From assembly GCF_016469335.1 (NCBI RefSeq), contig NZ_CP059888.1, positions 930,001-994,000 of the forward strand: a DNA stretch of 64,000 bases, in the 5' to 3' direction. The translations under genes were made by a program, and so were the position numbers. The notes under the pieces were generated by a model that did no database searches, was not told the origin of the DNA, and worked only from the letters and a program-made list of their open reading frames with translations. Origin of the DNA: Flocculibacter collagenilyticus (GTDB lineage Bacteria; Pseudomonadota; Gammaproteobacteria; Enterobacterales; Alteromonadaceae). Below are positions 54,046 to 62,922 of this stretch, piece by piece; positions within the stretch are counted from its first letter, which is position 1, and each line of letters starts with the position of its first letter.

Positions 54046-55008
54046 ATGAACTTCCACCATCAATTACAACAAGTAATGTTACATATCGACAAGGTGCTGT
54101 TTGCAAATGAATGTAACCAGTTAACTGAAACTCATAACTCAAAAGTTGCCGAATACCCGCTAAGCTTGGCCGCGTTGTGCAATATTGCTTGTTTATCGCG
54201 TTTTCACTTTCATCGTGTATTCAAAGCACAAATAGGTATTACCTTAAATCAATATGTACTCAAGCAACGCTTATCACGTGCAGCGTATCAATTAGCTTAT
54301 CGCGATCATTTGTCGATACTGGATATTGCACTGGATAATTATTTCGACAGTGCAGAATCATTTTCACGAGCTTTTAAGCGTCAGTTTGCTTGCACACCCA
54401 GCCAATGCAGACATGACCCAGCTAAGTGCGTTAGCTCACACACCTTAAATAACTTCACCAACGGCAAAGAGGAACCCTTCATGGTTAACACAACTCAAAC
54501 AGAAGAAGTATTGATAGATCAAACATTACCCAGTGACGTAAGTATTGTTGATTTTCCAGACACACAAGTTGCACTGTTAATACATCAGGGCGACCCTCAA
54601 CACCTTCCTAGCACCTTAAGACGCTTTATCGCATGGCGCAAAGACAACAAGTGCGGGCCAAAAGTGAGCGCAACCTTTAACTTATTATTTGATGACCCCG
54701 AAAGTTGCCAGCCACAAGATTATCGTTTTGGTTTAGCAGCAGAATTACCCGCAGGCTTTAACTTAGCGCAAGTAACAAACTCTGATCTAACCTTATCCAC
54801 CATACCCGCAGGGCGCTGCGCAGTACTCCGCCATCAAGGTGACGACAATACATTAGGCCAAAAAGTAGATTGGCTTTATCAGCATTGGTTATCACAGTCA
54901 GGTGAACAGCTAAGAGACTTCCCAATATATCTACACCGCATAAGCTTTTACCCTGAGACACCACAAAGCGAGCTCATTACCGATATTTATTTGCCGTTGG
55001 AAGGGTAG
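54046..55008 (+). CDS. AraC-family regulator with GyrI-like domain
   Basis: A 320-residue transcription factor. The N-terminal AraC DNA-binding domain (about 15-125) has two helix-turn-helix units ('SLAALCNIACLSRFHFHRVFK', 'ILDIALDNYFDSAESFSRAFKR', quoted in part) and the 'PSQCR' end. A GyrI-like/effector-binding domain follows (about 155-320, 'VSIVDFPDTQVALLIHQGD', 'TIPAGRCAVLRHQGD'). Such Rob/SbmC-like regulators sense small molecules. The ribosome site is weak (GAAA). An IS982 element lies 27 bases downstream of its stop. Confidence 0.9.
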   Translation: MNFHHQLQQVMLHIDKVLFANECNQLTETHNSKVAEYPLSLAALCNIACLSRFHFHRVFKAQIGITLNQYVLKQRLSRAAYQLAYRDHLSILDIALDNYFDSAESFSRAFKRQFACTPSQCRHDPAKCVSSHTLNNFTNGKEEPFMVNTTQTEEVLIDQTLPSDVSIVDFPDTQVALLIHQGDPQHLPSTLRRFIAWRKDNKCGPKVSATFNLLFDDPESCQPQDYRFGLAAELPAGFNLAQVTNSDLTLSTIPAGRCAVLRHQGDDNTLGQKVDWLYQHWLSQSGEQLRDFPIYLHRISFYPETPQSELITDIYLPLEG

Positions 55009-55026
55009 AGTATGAAGTAATTTATG

Positions 55027-55035
55027 TTTTAAGTA
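55027..55035. repeat. IS982 target-site duplication, left copy
   Basis: TTTTAAGTA, repeated exactly at 56035-56043 on the other side of the element. Confidence 0.85.
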
Positions 55036-56034
55036 ACCCCAGATCGGTTTAAGCCACGATCATAGAATTAAGCTCTGAGTCAGTTAAATTAAGGCTTGGC
55101 TTATTGTCTTTAAGGCAGTAAGCCACTAATCCTGCCATTAAGTTCAACATAAAACCATTCATACTGCGATGTCTGGAGTGTTCAATTTGGGAGATATTCT
55201 TTAATTGGTCATTAATAGTTTCAATAATAAATCGCTTAGATAGCATCGCTCTGTCCCATAACGACATCGCTTTGGCTTTCATATTCTTGCGAACGGTAGT
55301 AATTAATGTCACCCCTTTTTCAAACAACGAAGCTTCCAGTGCTTTGCTGAGATAACCTTTATCTCCGTACAATTTATCTGTCAAACCAGCAGCTAGCTCT
55401 TCGACTGGTTTAGTATCATGAACGTTGCCTGTGGTGACTTTGGCTGCAACGATCTCTCCCCGATAATTAACGATAAGGTGAAGTTTGAAACCATAAAACC
55501 AGCCCATCGTCGATTTCCCTCGCCTTGCTATACCATTAAATGTTTTATGTCTGGGAATTCGAATATTATGACAAACGGTTAAAGTAGTGGAGTCAATGAA
55601 CTCAATGCCTGTAGGCTTACCTTTAAGTGAGGTGAAGTACGCACACATTGGCACTATTGTTCGCGGCATTAGCTCTAAAAAGCGTGTATAACTAAGCAAA
55701 TGTGGAAATTCTTCTCGACAAAAGCGACTGACATGACCAGTGTAATAATTTTTAAAATCTCGGTAATGGGACATGTGGAAGCCAATAATAATTGTCATGA
55801 CTTCACTCATCGTCAATCTACTTCGACGCTTACGTTTTTGTGTGCCGTCTGCAATCAATTGCTTTTCCCATTCGGGAATAAATACTTTGCAAAAATCATC
55901 GACATCACAGAAGAGTTCAACTAATTTATTCATGCCTGTTCCTTTTTGGTCACTTTCTTTTTTGGTCGAAAGATCTGATCGTGGAGCAGGCATTTAGTTC
56001 CTTAAATTTTCAAATTCTTATCCCGAGTTGGGGT
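55036..56034 (-). mobile_element. Intact IS982-family insertion sequence
   Basis: 999 bp bounded by imperfect 18-bp terminal inverted repeats. The left end is ACCCCAGATCGGTTTAAG (55036-55053); the right end, read on the minus strand, is ACCCCAACTCGGGATAAG (56034-56017). They agree at 13 of 18 positions. An exact 9-bp duplication flanks it. One transposase gene fills it. The length and terminal ACCC are typical of IS982. Confidence 0.92.
55049..55933 (-). CDS. IS982-family transposase
   Basis: 294 residues from the ATG at 55933 (AAGGA upstream); a longer frame to 55993 is unlikely. The DDE catalytic residues are visible: Asp in GIEFIDSTTL, Asp in LYGDKGYLSK and Glu in RFIIETINDQLKN. The helical N-terminal domain ('RLTMSEVMTIIIGFHMSHY') and the 'IEHSRHRS' motif after the Glu are characteristic of this family. 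The reading frame is uninterrupted, so the element is probably active. Confidence 0.95.
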   Translation of the reverse strand: MNKLVELFCDVDDFCKVFIPEWEKQLIADGTQKRKRRSRLTMSEVMTIIIGFHMSHYRDFKNYYTGHVSRFCREEFPHLLSYTRFLELMPRTIVPMCAYFTSLKGKPTGIEFIDSTTLTVCHNIRIPRHKTFNGIARRGKSTMGWFYGFKLHLIVNYRGEIVAAKVTTGNVHDTKPVEELAAGLTDKLYGDKGYLSKALEASLFEKGVTLITTVRKNMKAKAMSLWDRAMLSKRFIIETINDQLKNISQIEHSRHRSMNGFMLNLMAGLVAYCLKDNKPSLNLTDSELNSMIVA

Positions 56035-56043
56035 TTTTAAGTA
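56035..56043. repeat. IS982 target-site duplication, right copy
   Basis: TTTTAAGTA, identical to 55027-55035. Confidence 0.85.
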
Positions 56044-56295
56044 GCTAATTTTTTACCAATTAGAGGGGCTGTTTACCTTAAACATGTAACAGATGTAAAT
56101 CGGTTAAGCGAAGCGCCACCCGACAAACTACCCCGACCTACGACTGCTTTTTATTCAAATAATACTTCTTATTGGCAGGTCTGTTGCAGTATATGTTTCA
56201 TTATGTTAACCGTGTTGGCCTTTTTGGTTTTTTTTCTTGCTTTGTTGTTGGTGGTGGGTTAATTTTCAGTGTTTTGTTTTGCCAGTCAGATATAG

Positions 56296-56856
56296 ATGGA
56301 TTCTTATAATGATAAAAAAATGGTGCTAGCGTTAACCCTTCTCAGTATGAATGTTTATGGTTCCCCATCAAATTGTAGCTTTGAGGAAATGAGTTCCTTA
56401 GAGCGTAATATTGTTTCGTTTTTTCAACCTTATGATAATTGCAAGGAGGTTAGAACTGAAAAAGGTAACCTAGTTGGTTTTCGTATAACGAAAGAGCTGA
56501 GCATTATTACAGCGTCTTATGGTGATAATATGGATTTTCATCCAGATTCACTGCTATTTGAAAATCGCTTAAAAAGAGCTTCTACGCGAGAGCTATTTTG
56601 GAGTTTGTTTTCACAGGGGATTGCGCCTAACGAATATGTCAAAACTCAAAGAGAGAGGCTCAAGCATGCCAGTGCTATAGGGACTTTAACAAAACATAAT
56701 CGTGTCGCATTTTATGAACTAGACGCAAAAAACTCTCCTGAGCCTCATTCAATTACATACTTTTTTGATCAACACAATCCTGATAAATACTTATCAATCG
56801 GATTAACTAATATCGACAAACCAGAAGCAGTGTCATTAATTTTAAATATGGAATAA
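56296..56856 (+). CDS. Exported protein of unknown function
   Basis: A 186-residue protein with a short signal-like stretch (KKMVLALTLLSMNVYGS, residues about 7-23). The mature alpha/beta domain has two cysteines (NCSFEE, DNCKEV) likely to form a disulfide. The ribosome site is weak, and a start at the internal ATG (codon 9) is possible but would lose the basic residues of the signal. It precedes the toxin-like gene by about 90 bases on the same strand. Family not recognised. Confidence 0.55.
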   Translation: MDSYNDKKMVLALTLLSMNVYGSPSNCSFEEMSSLERNIVSFFQPYDNCKEVRTEKGNLVGFRITKELSIITASYGDNMDFHPDSLLFENRLKRASTRELFWSLFSQGIAPNEYVKTQRERLKHASAIGTLTKHNRVAFYELDAKNSPEPHSITYFFDQHNPDKYLSIGLTNIDKPEAVSLILNME

Positions 56857-56946
56857 CTGATGAGGCTAATTAACTAAAGGAATACAAAGAAGTATCGTCT
56901 TCTACTATAAAAACGATTTATAAAATTAATAGAACGAGAATAAAAC

Positions 56947-57345
56947 ATGTCAAGTACATATAATCAATATAATATGCTTACAGCTCAAGAAAAGTCTTAT
57001 CTTGGTAGGCATCCCCATCATGGTTTTGCAATTAATGAAGCTAAGAAAGTCGCATATAGGGAAACTAAGAAACTATTTGGTGTGAATGGGAGAAATGATA
57101 AGTCTGACGCCTTTAGGCATTGCTTTTGGACTGCAATGTTGGCTAGAGACTTAGGAGTTCAAAATGCAAGGCAATTTACTACTGCTCATGAGTCTGGACC
57201 AAGAAACCCGCCTAAAGAAAAAGCAATGGATTTACATAACAACAGTGTAGGCCTTCGTATAGGAAGATCTGGTGGTGGAAATGCTTCATTAAGTAACCGC
57301 TGTTTTGCAGCATTACAAGCAGGTGAGCTGAAGGTAATTAAATGA
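56947..57345 (+). CDS. Toxin-like DUF6973-type domain protein
   Basis: A 132-residue protein without signal. The motifs DKSDAFRHCFWTAMLARDLG (D54, R57, H58), TTAHE (H81, E82) and AMDLHNNSVG (D95, H97, N98) form a charged/His pattern seen in polymorphic-toxin C-terminal domains of the DUF6973 type. The assignment is from memory of the motif. It is a stand-alone gene, not a C-terminal fusion. The ATG of a lipoprotein gene overlaps its stop (ATGA), the arrangement of a toxin with its immunity gene. Activity is unknown. Confidence 0.6.
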   Translation: MSSTYNQYNMLTAQEKSYLGRHPHHGFAINEAKKVAYRETKKLFGVNGRNDKSDAFRHCFWTAMLARDLGVQNARQFTTAHESGPRNPPKEKAMDLHNNSVGLRIGRSGGGNASLSNRCFAALQAGELKVIK

Positions 57346-57725
57346 CGATAAATAAGCTAATTTTATTGGTAGCGCTCTTATTAAATGGTTGTAGTGATAG
57401 CACTAATATGTATGAACAATATCAACAATTAGGCACGGAAACATTTACCAGTGAAAAATGGAAAAGTGCCTCGCAAGAAGAAAGAGCTACGCTTATCTAT
57501 TCTTTTTTAACACAATACGAGATTAACAAACTTTCCCGAGAGGATGTCATTGCGCTACTTGGCGAGCCAACAGCCTATTTTGAGTATGATGAAATACCAG
57601 CCTATTTTATTGGATCGAAGTCGGTAAGTAGTGTGTATGGTAGTGGTTACTTAATTGCATTTCCCTATGATCGAACCACAGGTATCGTGACTAAAGTTAT
57701 TATTAAGCCAAAAATAAATAATTAA
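57342..57725 (+). CDS. Small lipoprotein, candidate immunity protein
   Basis: A 127-residue lipoprotein, lipobox LNG-C at Cys17. The mature domain includes 'INKLSREDVIALLGEPTAYFEYD', a motif reminiscent of the BamE/SmpA-like fold ('DVxxLLGxP'). As its start overlaps the toxin-like gene by four bases, it is probably its immunity partner or a co-secreted partner. The periplasmic location would fit a toxin acting in the periplasm or on the membrane. Confidence 0.6.
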   Translation: MTINKLILLVALLLNGCSDSTNMYEQYQQLGTETFTSEKWKSASQEERATLIYSFLTQYEINKLSREDVIALLGEPTAYFEYDEIPAYFIGSKSVSSVYGSGYLIAFPYDRTTGIVTKVIIKPKINN

Positions 57726-57791
57726 TTAATATAATTAAACACATATTAGAATGACGGTCTATTAAAATGACTAGTTGTTCAAGGAGTAAAC

Positions 57792-58151
57792 TTGAAACCT
57801 GAAGAGTTATTTAAAAAAGGTAATTTTTTTAAAGCAAAAATTACCAGAGTATAGCCTACTCTTGAGGCTGCTTTTGTTGACTTTGGTGCTGAAAGATATG
57901 GTTTTTTGCCACTCTCAGAGATCGACAATTATGATCAAAATGTTCACCAAGAAGGAAAACTTTTGATTGTTAGTATTGTAAAAGAAGAGAATAGACACAA
58001 AGGTGCTGTTGTTAAATCTCATGAATGTGCTCCTGAGGGAATAACCATTCATGAGCTTATGCTTTCTAACACTAAAAAAAGTAATATTGTTCAGTTGTGC
58101 ATGGCTTTGGCTGTGGTTTGTATTGGTGCGGTGATATACATCAATATCTAA
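57792..58151 (+). pseudogene. RNase E S1-domain fragment with in-frame amber codon
   Basis: A TTG start at 57792 with a perfect AAGGAG 5 bases upstream opens a frame of 119 codons interrupted by TAG at 57852-57854 (codon 21). On both sides the translation matches the S1 RNA-binding domain of RNase E/G: 'KAKITRV' (stop) 'PTLEAAFVDFGAERYGFLPL' and 'EGKLLIVSIVKEENRHKGA'. In E. coli RNase E the codon at the stop is Glu, so GAG to TAG is one change. The C-terminus departs from RNase E and ends in a membrane helix (VQLCMALAVVCIGAVIYINI). It is thus a truncated or re-purposed copy, now broken. Confidence 0.75.
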
Positions 58152-58333
58152 TCGGGCTATTTAAGCACATTAGTTGCTGGTGCGTAAAAAGTATACGGCT
58201 TGTAACACCTTATTGAACAAAACCTATCGCCGTGATAAAAATGCGAACATGTGATCGACTAGTTGGTGAATTTAGAGTACTCAAAAATAGTCTGGGCTCG
58301 GACAAACTGTATAAGAAGTAAGGAATCTTTAAG

Positions 58334-58564
58334 GTGCATCAATTACGTTTTGCTAAGTGGCCTCTGCTATCCATCAGTTTAATTTTAGCGCTCGCAGGTA
58401 TTTTTCAAATAGGCAAATTAATTGGCCTTGCAGTTTATTCCAGTGATTTTAGTCTGAATTCAATTAGCATTTGGCAGGTAGGATTAATTAGCTCTGGCAT
58501 TTGGGGCATATCAGAGTTTACAAGAACCATCAAAAAGTTGAAAAAATCACCCCAGTACAGCTAA
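58334..58564 (+). CDS. Small two-helix membrane protein
   Basis: 76 residues from GTG (AAGG just before is at very short spacing). Two hydrophobic segments (about residues 10-34 and 45-62) are followed by a basic tail (TIKKLKKS). No family recognised. It could be a membrane small protein; coding support is moderate. Confidence 0.45.
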   Translation: MHQLRFAKWPLLSISLILALAGIFQIGKLIGLAVYSSDFSLNSISIWQVGLISSGIWGISEFTRTIKKLKKSPQYS

Positions 58565-58963
58565 TAAGAAATTATTGCACCTATACCCAATTTAAAGTTT
58601 AAAGCGCACCACTTTTTAGGATTCCTAGCTTCGGTTAATAGTTCGTATGCTGATTTAAAAAGCAGATGAGTTTTGAATGGTTGGCAACAACTTTGTGGTC
58701 TTGTTTATGCGTAATCTTTTCTGCTAAGAATGTATTGCCAATATAAATAGATTGCACTTCTAGAGCACCTTCAATATGTACCACCTCAAAAAGCTTTTAT
58801 AAATACCTAAGCGAATGAAAAGGATGTTATGTTTGGTTATGCTAGGCTCTGCTGTTTACCAATGAGAAACTAATTATGGTTCTGGATTATTATTCCGCCA
58901 ATCAACGAAAATGCGGAAGCAAGTTCAGAGGGGGAGCCATTATGCCTATAGGAGACGAGGATT
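58565..58963. other. Intergenic region, no supported gene
   Basis: About 400 bases between the small membrane protein and the PhzF gene. On the minus strand an open frame of about 49 codons (58635-58784) could be a decayed gene, but it lacks a convincing start or ribosome site. No promoter seen. Confidence 0.4.
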
Positions 58964-59833
58964 TTGAAGAAAGTTGAAGCTTTTTTAGTTTGTTCTTTTA
59001 CCGAGAATGGCGCTGGAGGAAATCCTGCGGGTGTTGTGTTGCACGCAGATAATCTATCGGACGAAGAGAAGTCAGAAATAGCAAAAACTGTTGGTTACTC
59101 TGAAACTGCGTTTGTTTCTCGAGATGAAGCAGTCGACTTTGAGTTGTCTTTTTTTACGGTTACCGGTGAAGTTGATTTTTGTGGCCACGCAACGTTAGCG
59201 GCATTTTCAATTTTGCATCAAAAAGGAATGGTATCCGAAGGGCAATATGTTCAAAGAACTAAAGCCGGTTTACTTGCGGTAACTGTAGAGTGTAATGGTC
59301 ATATAGTTATGGAACAAAAGTTACCTGATTATCGCGGGGTGCATAGTTACGAAGTGATATCAGGATTAATTGGAATTGATTCGGCTGTATTAGAGTCCAC
59401 CCAGTTGCCTATCGAGGTTATTTCAACAGGCTTGCCTGATATTATTGTTCCTGTGCCACTGGGGTATCTTGATAAAATCCAAGTGAACGAGTCTTTACTC
59501 AGTGACTTTTGTAAAAGACATGAGGTTATTGGTGTTCATGCTTTTGAATTGTGCGAGGAAGGCAGCGAGCTTACAGCGAGTTGCCGAAATTTTGCACCTT
59601 TGTTTGGTATCCCTGAAGAGTCAGCAACGGGGAGTGCTAGCGGTGCTTTAGCATGCTATTTAACCAAGCATCTTGGTAGTACACACTCGAATTATTTTAC
59701 TTTCGAACAAGGTAGAACAATGGGCTGTATTTCAAGAATTAAGGCATCAGTTGAGTTGAACGAACAGGGTATCACCAAGGTGAAGGTAGGGGGCTTTGCT
59801 CGTGAAGTTGGGCAACAGAAAATTTCTGTATAA
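58964..59833 (+). CDS. PhzF-family isomerase
   Basis: A 289-residue protein with the two-lobe diaminopimelate-epimerase fold of PhzF. Conserved items are 'GNPAGVV' (residues about 19-25), the catalytic Glu in YSETAFV (E47), 'TGEVDFCGHATLA' and 'PEESATGSASGALACYL'. PhzF itself isomerises DHHA in phenazine synthesis. No other phenazine genes are near, so the substrate here is unknown. The TTG start has GAGGA upstream. The stop codon lies in a 15-bp tandem repeat. Confidence 0.88.
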   Translation: MKKVEAFLVCSFTENGAGGNPAGVVLHADNLSDEEKSEIAKTVGYSETAFVSRDEAVDFELSFFTVTGEVDFCGHATLAAFSILHQKGMVSEGQYVQRTKAGLLAVTVECNGHIVMEQKLPDYRGVHSYEVISGLIGIDSAVLESTQLPIEVISTGLPDIIVPVPLGYLDKIQVNESLLSDFCKRHEVIGVHAFELCEEGSELTASCRNFAPLFGIPEESATGSASGALACYLTKHLGSTHSNYFTFEQGRTMGCISRIKASVELNEQGITKVKVGGFAREVGQQKISV

Positions 59834-59866
59834 TCCATTTCTGTATAACCCATTTCGGTATAATGC
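59822..59866 (+). repeat. Three 15-bp tandem repeats across the PhzF stop
   Basis: Units ATTTCTGTATAATCC, ATTTCTGTATAACCC and ATTTCGGTATAATGC are in frame with phzF, so each repeats Ile-Ser-Val-stop (all TAA). Confidence 0.85.
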
Positions 59867-60060
59867 TTTGTGCAAGTAATTTTGTCTAACGCGTTTGGCG
59901 TAAATTAATAAAAGCCATTGCCCGTTTCATTTCATTTCTATGAAGCGGTTATGGTTAAAGGAATAAGGCTGAAAAAACTTCAGCTACCTATATGAGCAAG
60001 CTCAGTAGATAAATGTTTAATCGCTATTTGCTGATAAATAAACCTTAAAAAGAATATTTT

Positions 60061-60360
60061 ATGAAATATATCTTCCCAGTTTTCATCTTGATATCAGTTA
60101 ATGTATTTGCCAACAATAATGCGGTTCTATCTGGCAAAGTCGTCAACAAAACTACCGAAAATGGACATGTAGAAACCTTTGTTAGTGAAGTCACTCTTGC
60201 AAATTGCAATGCTCAAATATCCCCAGCTAAAAATAACGAAGATAATCAGGTGAGTATTGCGTTTTCAGACCGAGAGTTTAAAGCTAGCAACGTTAATGTT
60301 AAACCGAAGTCAGATGGCTCATGTTTGTTAACGCAAGTGGATGGTAAAGCGATTAAGTAA
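60061..60360 (+). CDS. Small exported protein of unknown function
   Basis: A 99-residue protein with a signal peptide (MKYIFPVFILISVNVFA, cleavage before NNNA). The mature part is beta-like, with two cysteines (LANCNA, GSCLLT), likely a disulfide. Ribosome site AAAAAG is poor. Convergent with the sigma-factor gene. Family not recognised. Confidence 0.55.
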   Translation: MKYIFPVFILISVNVFANNNAVLSGKVVNKTTENGHVETFVSEVTLANCNAQISPAKNNEDNQVSIAFSDREFKASNVNVKPKSDGSCLLTQVDGKAIK

Positions 60361-60381
60361 CGCTGCCTTATTTGTTAAGTA

Positions 60382-60912
60382 CTACCGCCTTTTCTCTTCA
60401 AAATCATATAAGTTACCTTGTTTATCGAACTTGAAGTGGCAACACTGGTCGAAAATGTTTTTTAGCTCGCGACGGCTTTTTTGTACTCTAGATTTTAACG
60501 TTGAATAGCTAATGCCTACGTTATGTGCATACTCTTTTTGAGATTGATTATTAATATCAATTGCTGTTAATAGCGCAGCTTGTTCTTCTGGTAATGCATT
60601 AATAAATGGGACAATGCAGTTAGCTACGTACTCTCGGGCTTCGTTTTCATCTACCTCTTTTAACCAAGTATCTTCTGCATTTAAGCTAGTGTTACGGCTT
60701 TTACGTCGGTAAAAGTCGATTATGGTGTAATTGGCAATTTGAAATAGCCAAGACTTGATGCTTTTGTGGCTTTTTAATTGTTCAAGATTATTATGGGTTT
60801 TGATTAATATGTCTTGCAGCAAGTCTTCCACATCGGCTTCATTAGCCACTTTAGACTGTATAAATCGCTTTAATGACGCCTTATAGTCCGACCAAATTTG
60901 TTCAATACTCAT
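60382..60912 (-). CDS. ECF sigma factor, SigZ-like
   Basis: A 176-residue sigma-70-family factor. Sigma region 2 is seen in MSIEQIWSDYKASLKRFI and 'EADVEDLLQDILIKTHNNLEQL' (in part). Region 4 is 'INNQSQKEYAHNVGISYSTLKSRVQKSRREL' (in part). The N-terminus agrees with SigZ, so the ATG at 60912 is preferred to the GTG at 60921. The extra Cys/His tail (DQCCHFKFDKQGNLYDFEEKRR, in part) is a known SigZ feature. No anti-sigma gene is adjacent, so control is unclear. Confidence 0.9.
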   Translation of the reverse strand: MSIEQIWSDYKASLKRFIQSKVANEADVEDLLQDILIKTHNNLEQLKSHKSIKSWLFQIANYTIIDFYRRKSRNTSLNAEDTWLKEVDENEAREYVANCIVPFINALPEEQAALLTAIDINNQSQKEYAHNVGISYSTLKSRVQKSRRELKNIFDQCCHFKFDKQGNLYDFEEKRR

Positions 60913-61210
60913 ATTACTCACTCATAATTTAAAATGGCTTTATTTAATAAGACGACAGAGATATTAAAAAGACGACTGCACCGCCCATTTTATTTTTTGT
61001 AGCTAAATAACAGCAGGTTAAACATTCCCTTTTTATTTGTCGTTGAAGTGTGGTTGTTTACACTTGCCCGCTTACTCATTTGCATATCTAAGCTTATTAG
61101 AGTATTTGATTACTGCCTAGCTACATCACGATATGTTGAAATTATATTTTAATTTCGTCTTTTTTATCTGCTTACCGTCTTATGTGTAAATCATTTAAAG
61201 TTTTGGAGTA

Positions 61211-61882
61211 ATGATGAACTATTTAACACATGAAACGTTTAATTTAATACCCAATTACCAGCCACCAAGCACGCATAAGCCAAAGGTATTGATCTTGTAT
61301 GGCTCACTTAGAAAAAATTCATATAGCCGCATGGCAGCTGAAGAGGCTGGCAGAATACTAGAATCAATGGGAGCAGAGGTTAAGCTTTTCGACCCAAAGG
61401 GCCTTCCATTGTTTGACAATAATGAGTCTGTTATGCACCCAAAAGTAATTGAGTTAAGGGAATTGGTTCAATGGTCAGAAGCGCAAGTTTGGTCCTCTCC
61501 TGAAATTCACGGCAATATGTCTGGTGTAATGAAAACGCAAATTGACTGGATACCCTTGTCGATTGGTGCAATTAGGCCAACTCAGGGGAAAGTACTAGCG
61601 GTGATGCAGGTAAGTGGAGGTTCACAAAGCTTTAATGCAATCAATAATATGAGAGTACTTGGCAGGTGGATGAGGATGTTTACCATTCCAAATCAATCTT
61701 CCATTGCAAAAGCATATAACGAATTTACCTCTGATGGCGTGATGAAAGACACTTCTTATAGAAACAGGGTCGTGGATGTGATGGAAGAATTAATGCGATT
61801 TACTTATTTAGTGCGCGATCACAGTGAGTTCTTTGTGGACAGATACAGTGAACGACGTGCAATAACGCAAAGTATTCAGTAA
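61211..61882 (+). CDS. arsH: ArsH-type NADPH-dependent FMN reductase
   Basis: A 223-residue flavodoxin-like oxidoreductase. Visible features are '[22 protein letters not shown]' (FMN phosphate loop, in part), '[23 protein letters not shown]' (in part), '[22 protein letters not shown]' (in part) and a C-terminal helix '[16 protein letters not shown]'. ArsH oxidises trivalent organoarsenicals and reduces quinones or peroxides. Two ATGs in a row; the second (61214) has GGAG at better spacing. No other ars gene is nearby. Confidence 0.9.
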   Translation: MMNYLTHETFNLIPNYQPPSTHKPKVLILYGSLRKNSYSRMAAEEAGRILESMGAEVKLFDPKGLPLFDNNESVMHPKVIELRELVQWSEAQVWSSPEIHGNMSGVMKTQIDWIPLSIGAIRPTQGKVLAVMQVSGGSQSFNAINNMRVLGRWMRMFTIPNQSSIAKAYNEFTSDGVMKDTSYRNRVVDVMEELMRFTYLVRDHSEFFVDRYSERRAITQSIQ

Positions 61883-61892
61883 GCCTTTAGTT

Positions 61893-61925
61893 TGCATGCT
61901 TAGTACATTGCGTTAAAAGCATGCA
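61893..61925 (+). terminator. Possible arsH terminator
   Basis: A perfect 9-bp inverted repeat TGCATGCTT / AAGCATGCA with a 15-nt loop, 10 bases after the arsH stop. The T-run is lacking (TTAATTC), so function is uncertain. Confidence 0.4.
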
Positions 61926-62196
61926 TTAATTCAACTGCTTAGGTGCTATATAAGCTGTTCAAGCATATTAAAGTATTTTTTAAAGCATTATGGGAAGGTA
62001 AGCCCGAAATAAAAAGTGTATGTTATCAATAAGGTTTACGAGGTGTACTTAAGTCACGCTCAAGTTTTATCATTACTATTGAATCTCACCGAAGGTAATA
62101 CTGTGTAGCGGTGTTTTATTGGCTTAATTGCACTAGTCTTTAACTTTTCATGCGTGATAAAAAGTTAACAACATTTAAGGTTAAGGGACAAAATCA
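61926..62196. other. Intergenic region, no supported gene
   Basis: About 270 A+T-rich bases between the arsH hairpin and the CPBP gene. I see nothing beyond the ribosome site (AAGGGAC) of the next gene. Confidence 0.4.
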
Positions 62197-62922
62197 GTGA
62201 AATTAGTGAATGTAAGCATGAAAACGGCCTCCCAAAGCTCAGGCTTAAACACGCCCTCGCCAATCGCATTTTGGTTTGATTTGGTAATTTATATCTCAAT
62301 TATGTTTTTATTAAGGGAGGTATATTTTTCAGAATTTAGCTTTATTACGAACGGGCTCTTTTGGTCTTTAACAACGCTGCTTGTTGCAAGTATTTTGATG
62401 CGGGTACGACAGGTTTCATGGAAAGAAATTGGGTTATTTAAGCCGCAAAGTTATAAGCGTGCGCTGTTAGCAACTGGGTTTATATTTGCTTTCACCATTA
62501 TTTCTATACTTATTTTTCAAATGTTTAAAGAGCAATTAGGGTTGCAACTTGCTCCTGATCGTTCAGCAGAAAATGCCGCATCTAAATTTGGGGACTTATC
62601 AGGAAACTGGATGTTATTTTTTAGCATCATCCCATTTATTTGGCTACAGTCCATGCTGGAGGAGGTGTTAGATAGAGGTTTTTTGATTAATTGGATTGAA
62701 AAAGCACTATCTAGTACTTGGTTTGCTACGATTGTTGCTGTGTTAGTTCAAGCGATTATTTTCGGCTTTAGGCACTCGCAAGACGTATCAGTAAGATCCA
62801 TTACGGTTGCTTTAATTGGTCTTGCTATGGGGATTGGATATATCGCATTTGGCAGAAATTTATGGCCGTTAATTTTTGCTCATTGTGCACTTAACACCAT
62901 GTCTATGTTAGAAAGGGTCTAG
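62197..62922 (+). CDS. CPBP-family intramembrane metalloprotease
   Basis: A 241-residue protein with about seven membrane segments. The catalytic motif is EExxxR (E155, E156, R160, in MLEEVLDRGFL), then FGFRHS (H193) and FAHCALNT (His about 230), the CPBP/Abi signature. Members include CAAX-prenyl-like proteases and bacteriocin self-immunity proteins. The substrate is unknown here. GTG start with AAGGGAC upstream. ATG at codon 8 is an alternative. Confidence 0.88.
   Translation: MKLVNVSMKTASQSSGLNTPSPIAFWFDLVIYISIMFLLREVYFSEFSFITNGLFWSLTTLLVASILMRVRQVSWKEIGLFKPQSYKRALLATGFIFAFTIISILIFQMFKEQLGLQLAPDRSAENAASKFGDLSGNWMLFFSIIPFIWLQSMLEEVLDRGFLINWIEKALSSTWFATIVAVLVQAIIFGFRHSQDVSVRSITVALIGLAMGIGYIAFGRNLWPLIFAHCALNTMSMLERV

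Noticed and set aside
58635-58784. Minus-strand open frame of about 49 codons
   Set aside because: No good start or ribosome site, no family. Could be a decayed gene; kept only as a note.
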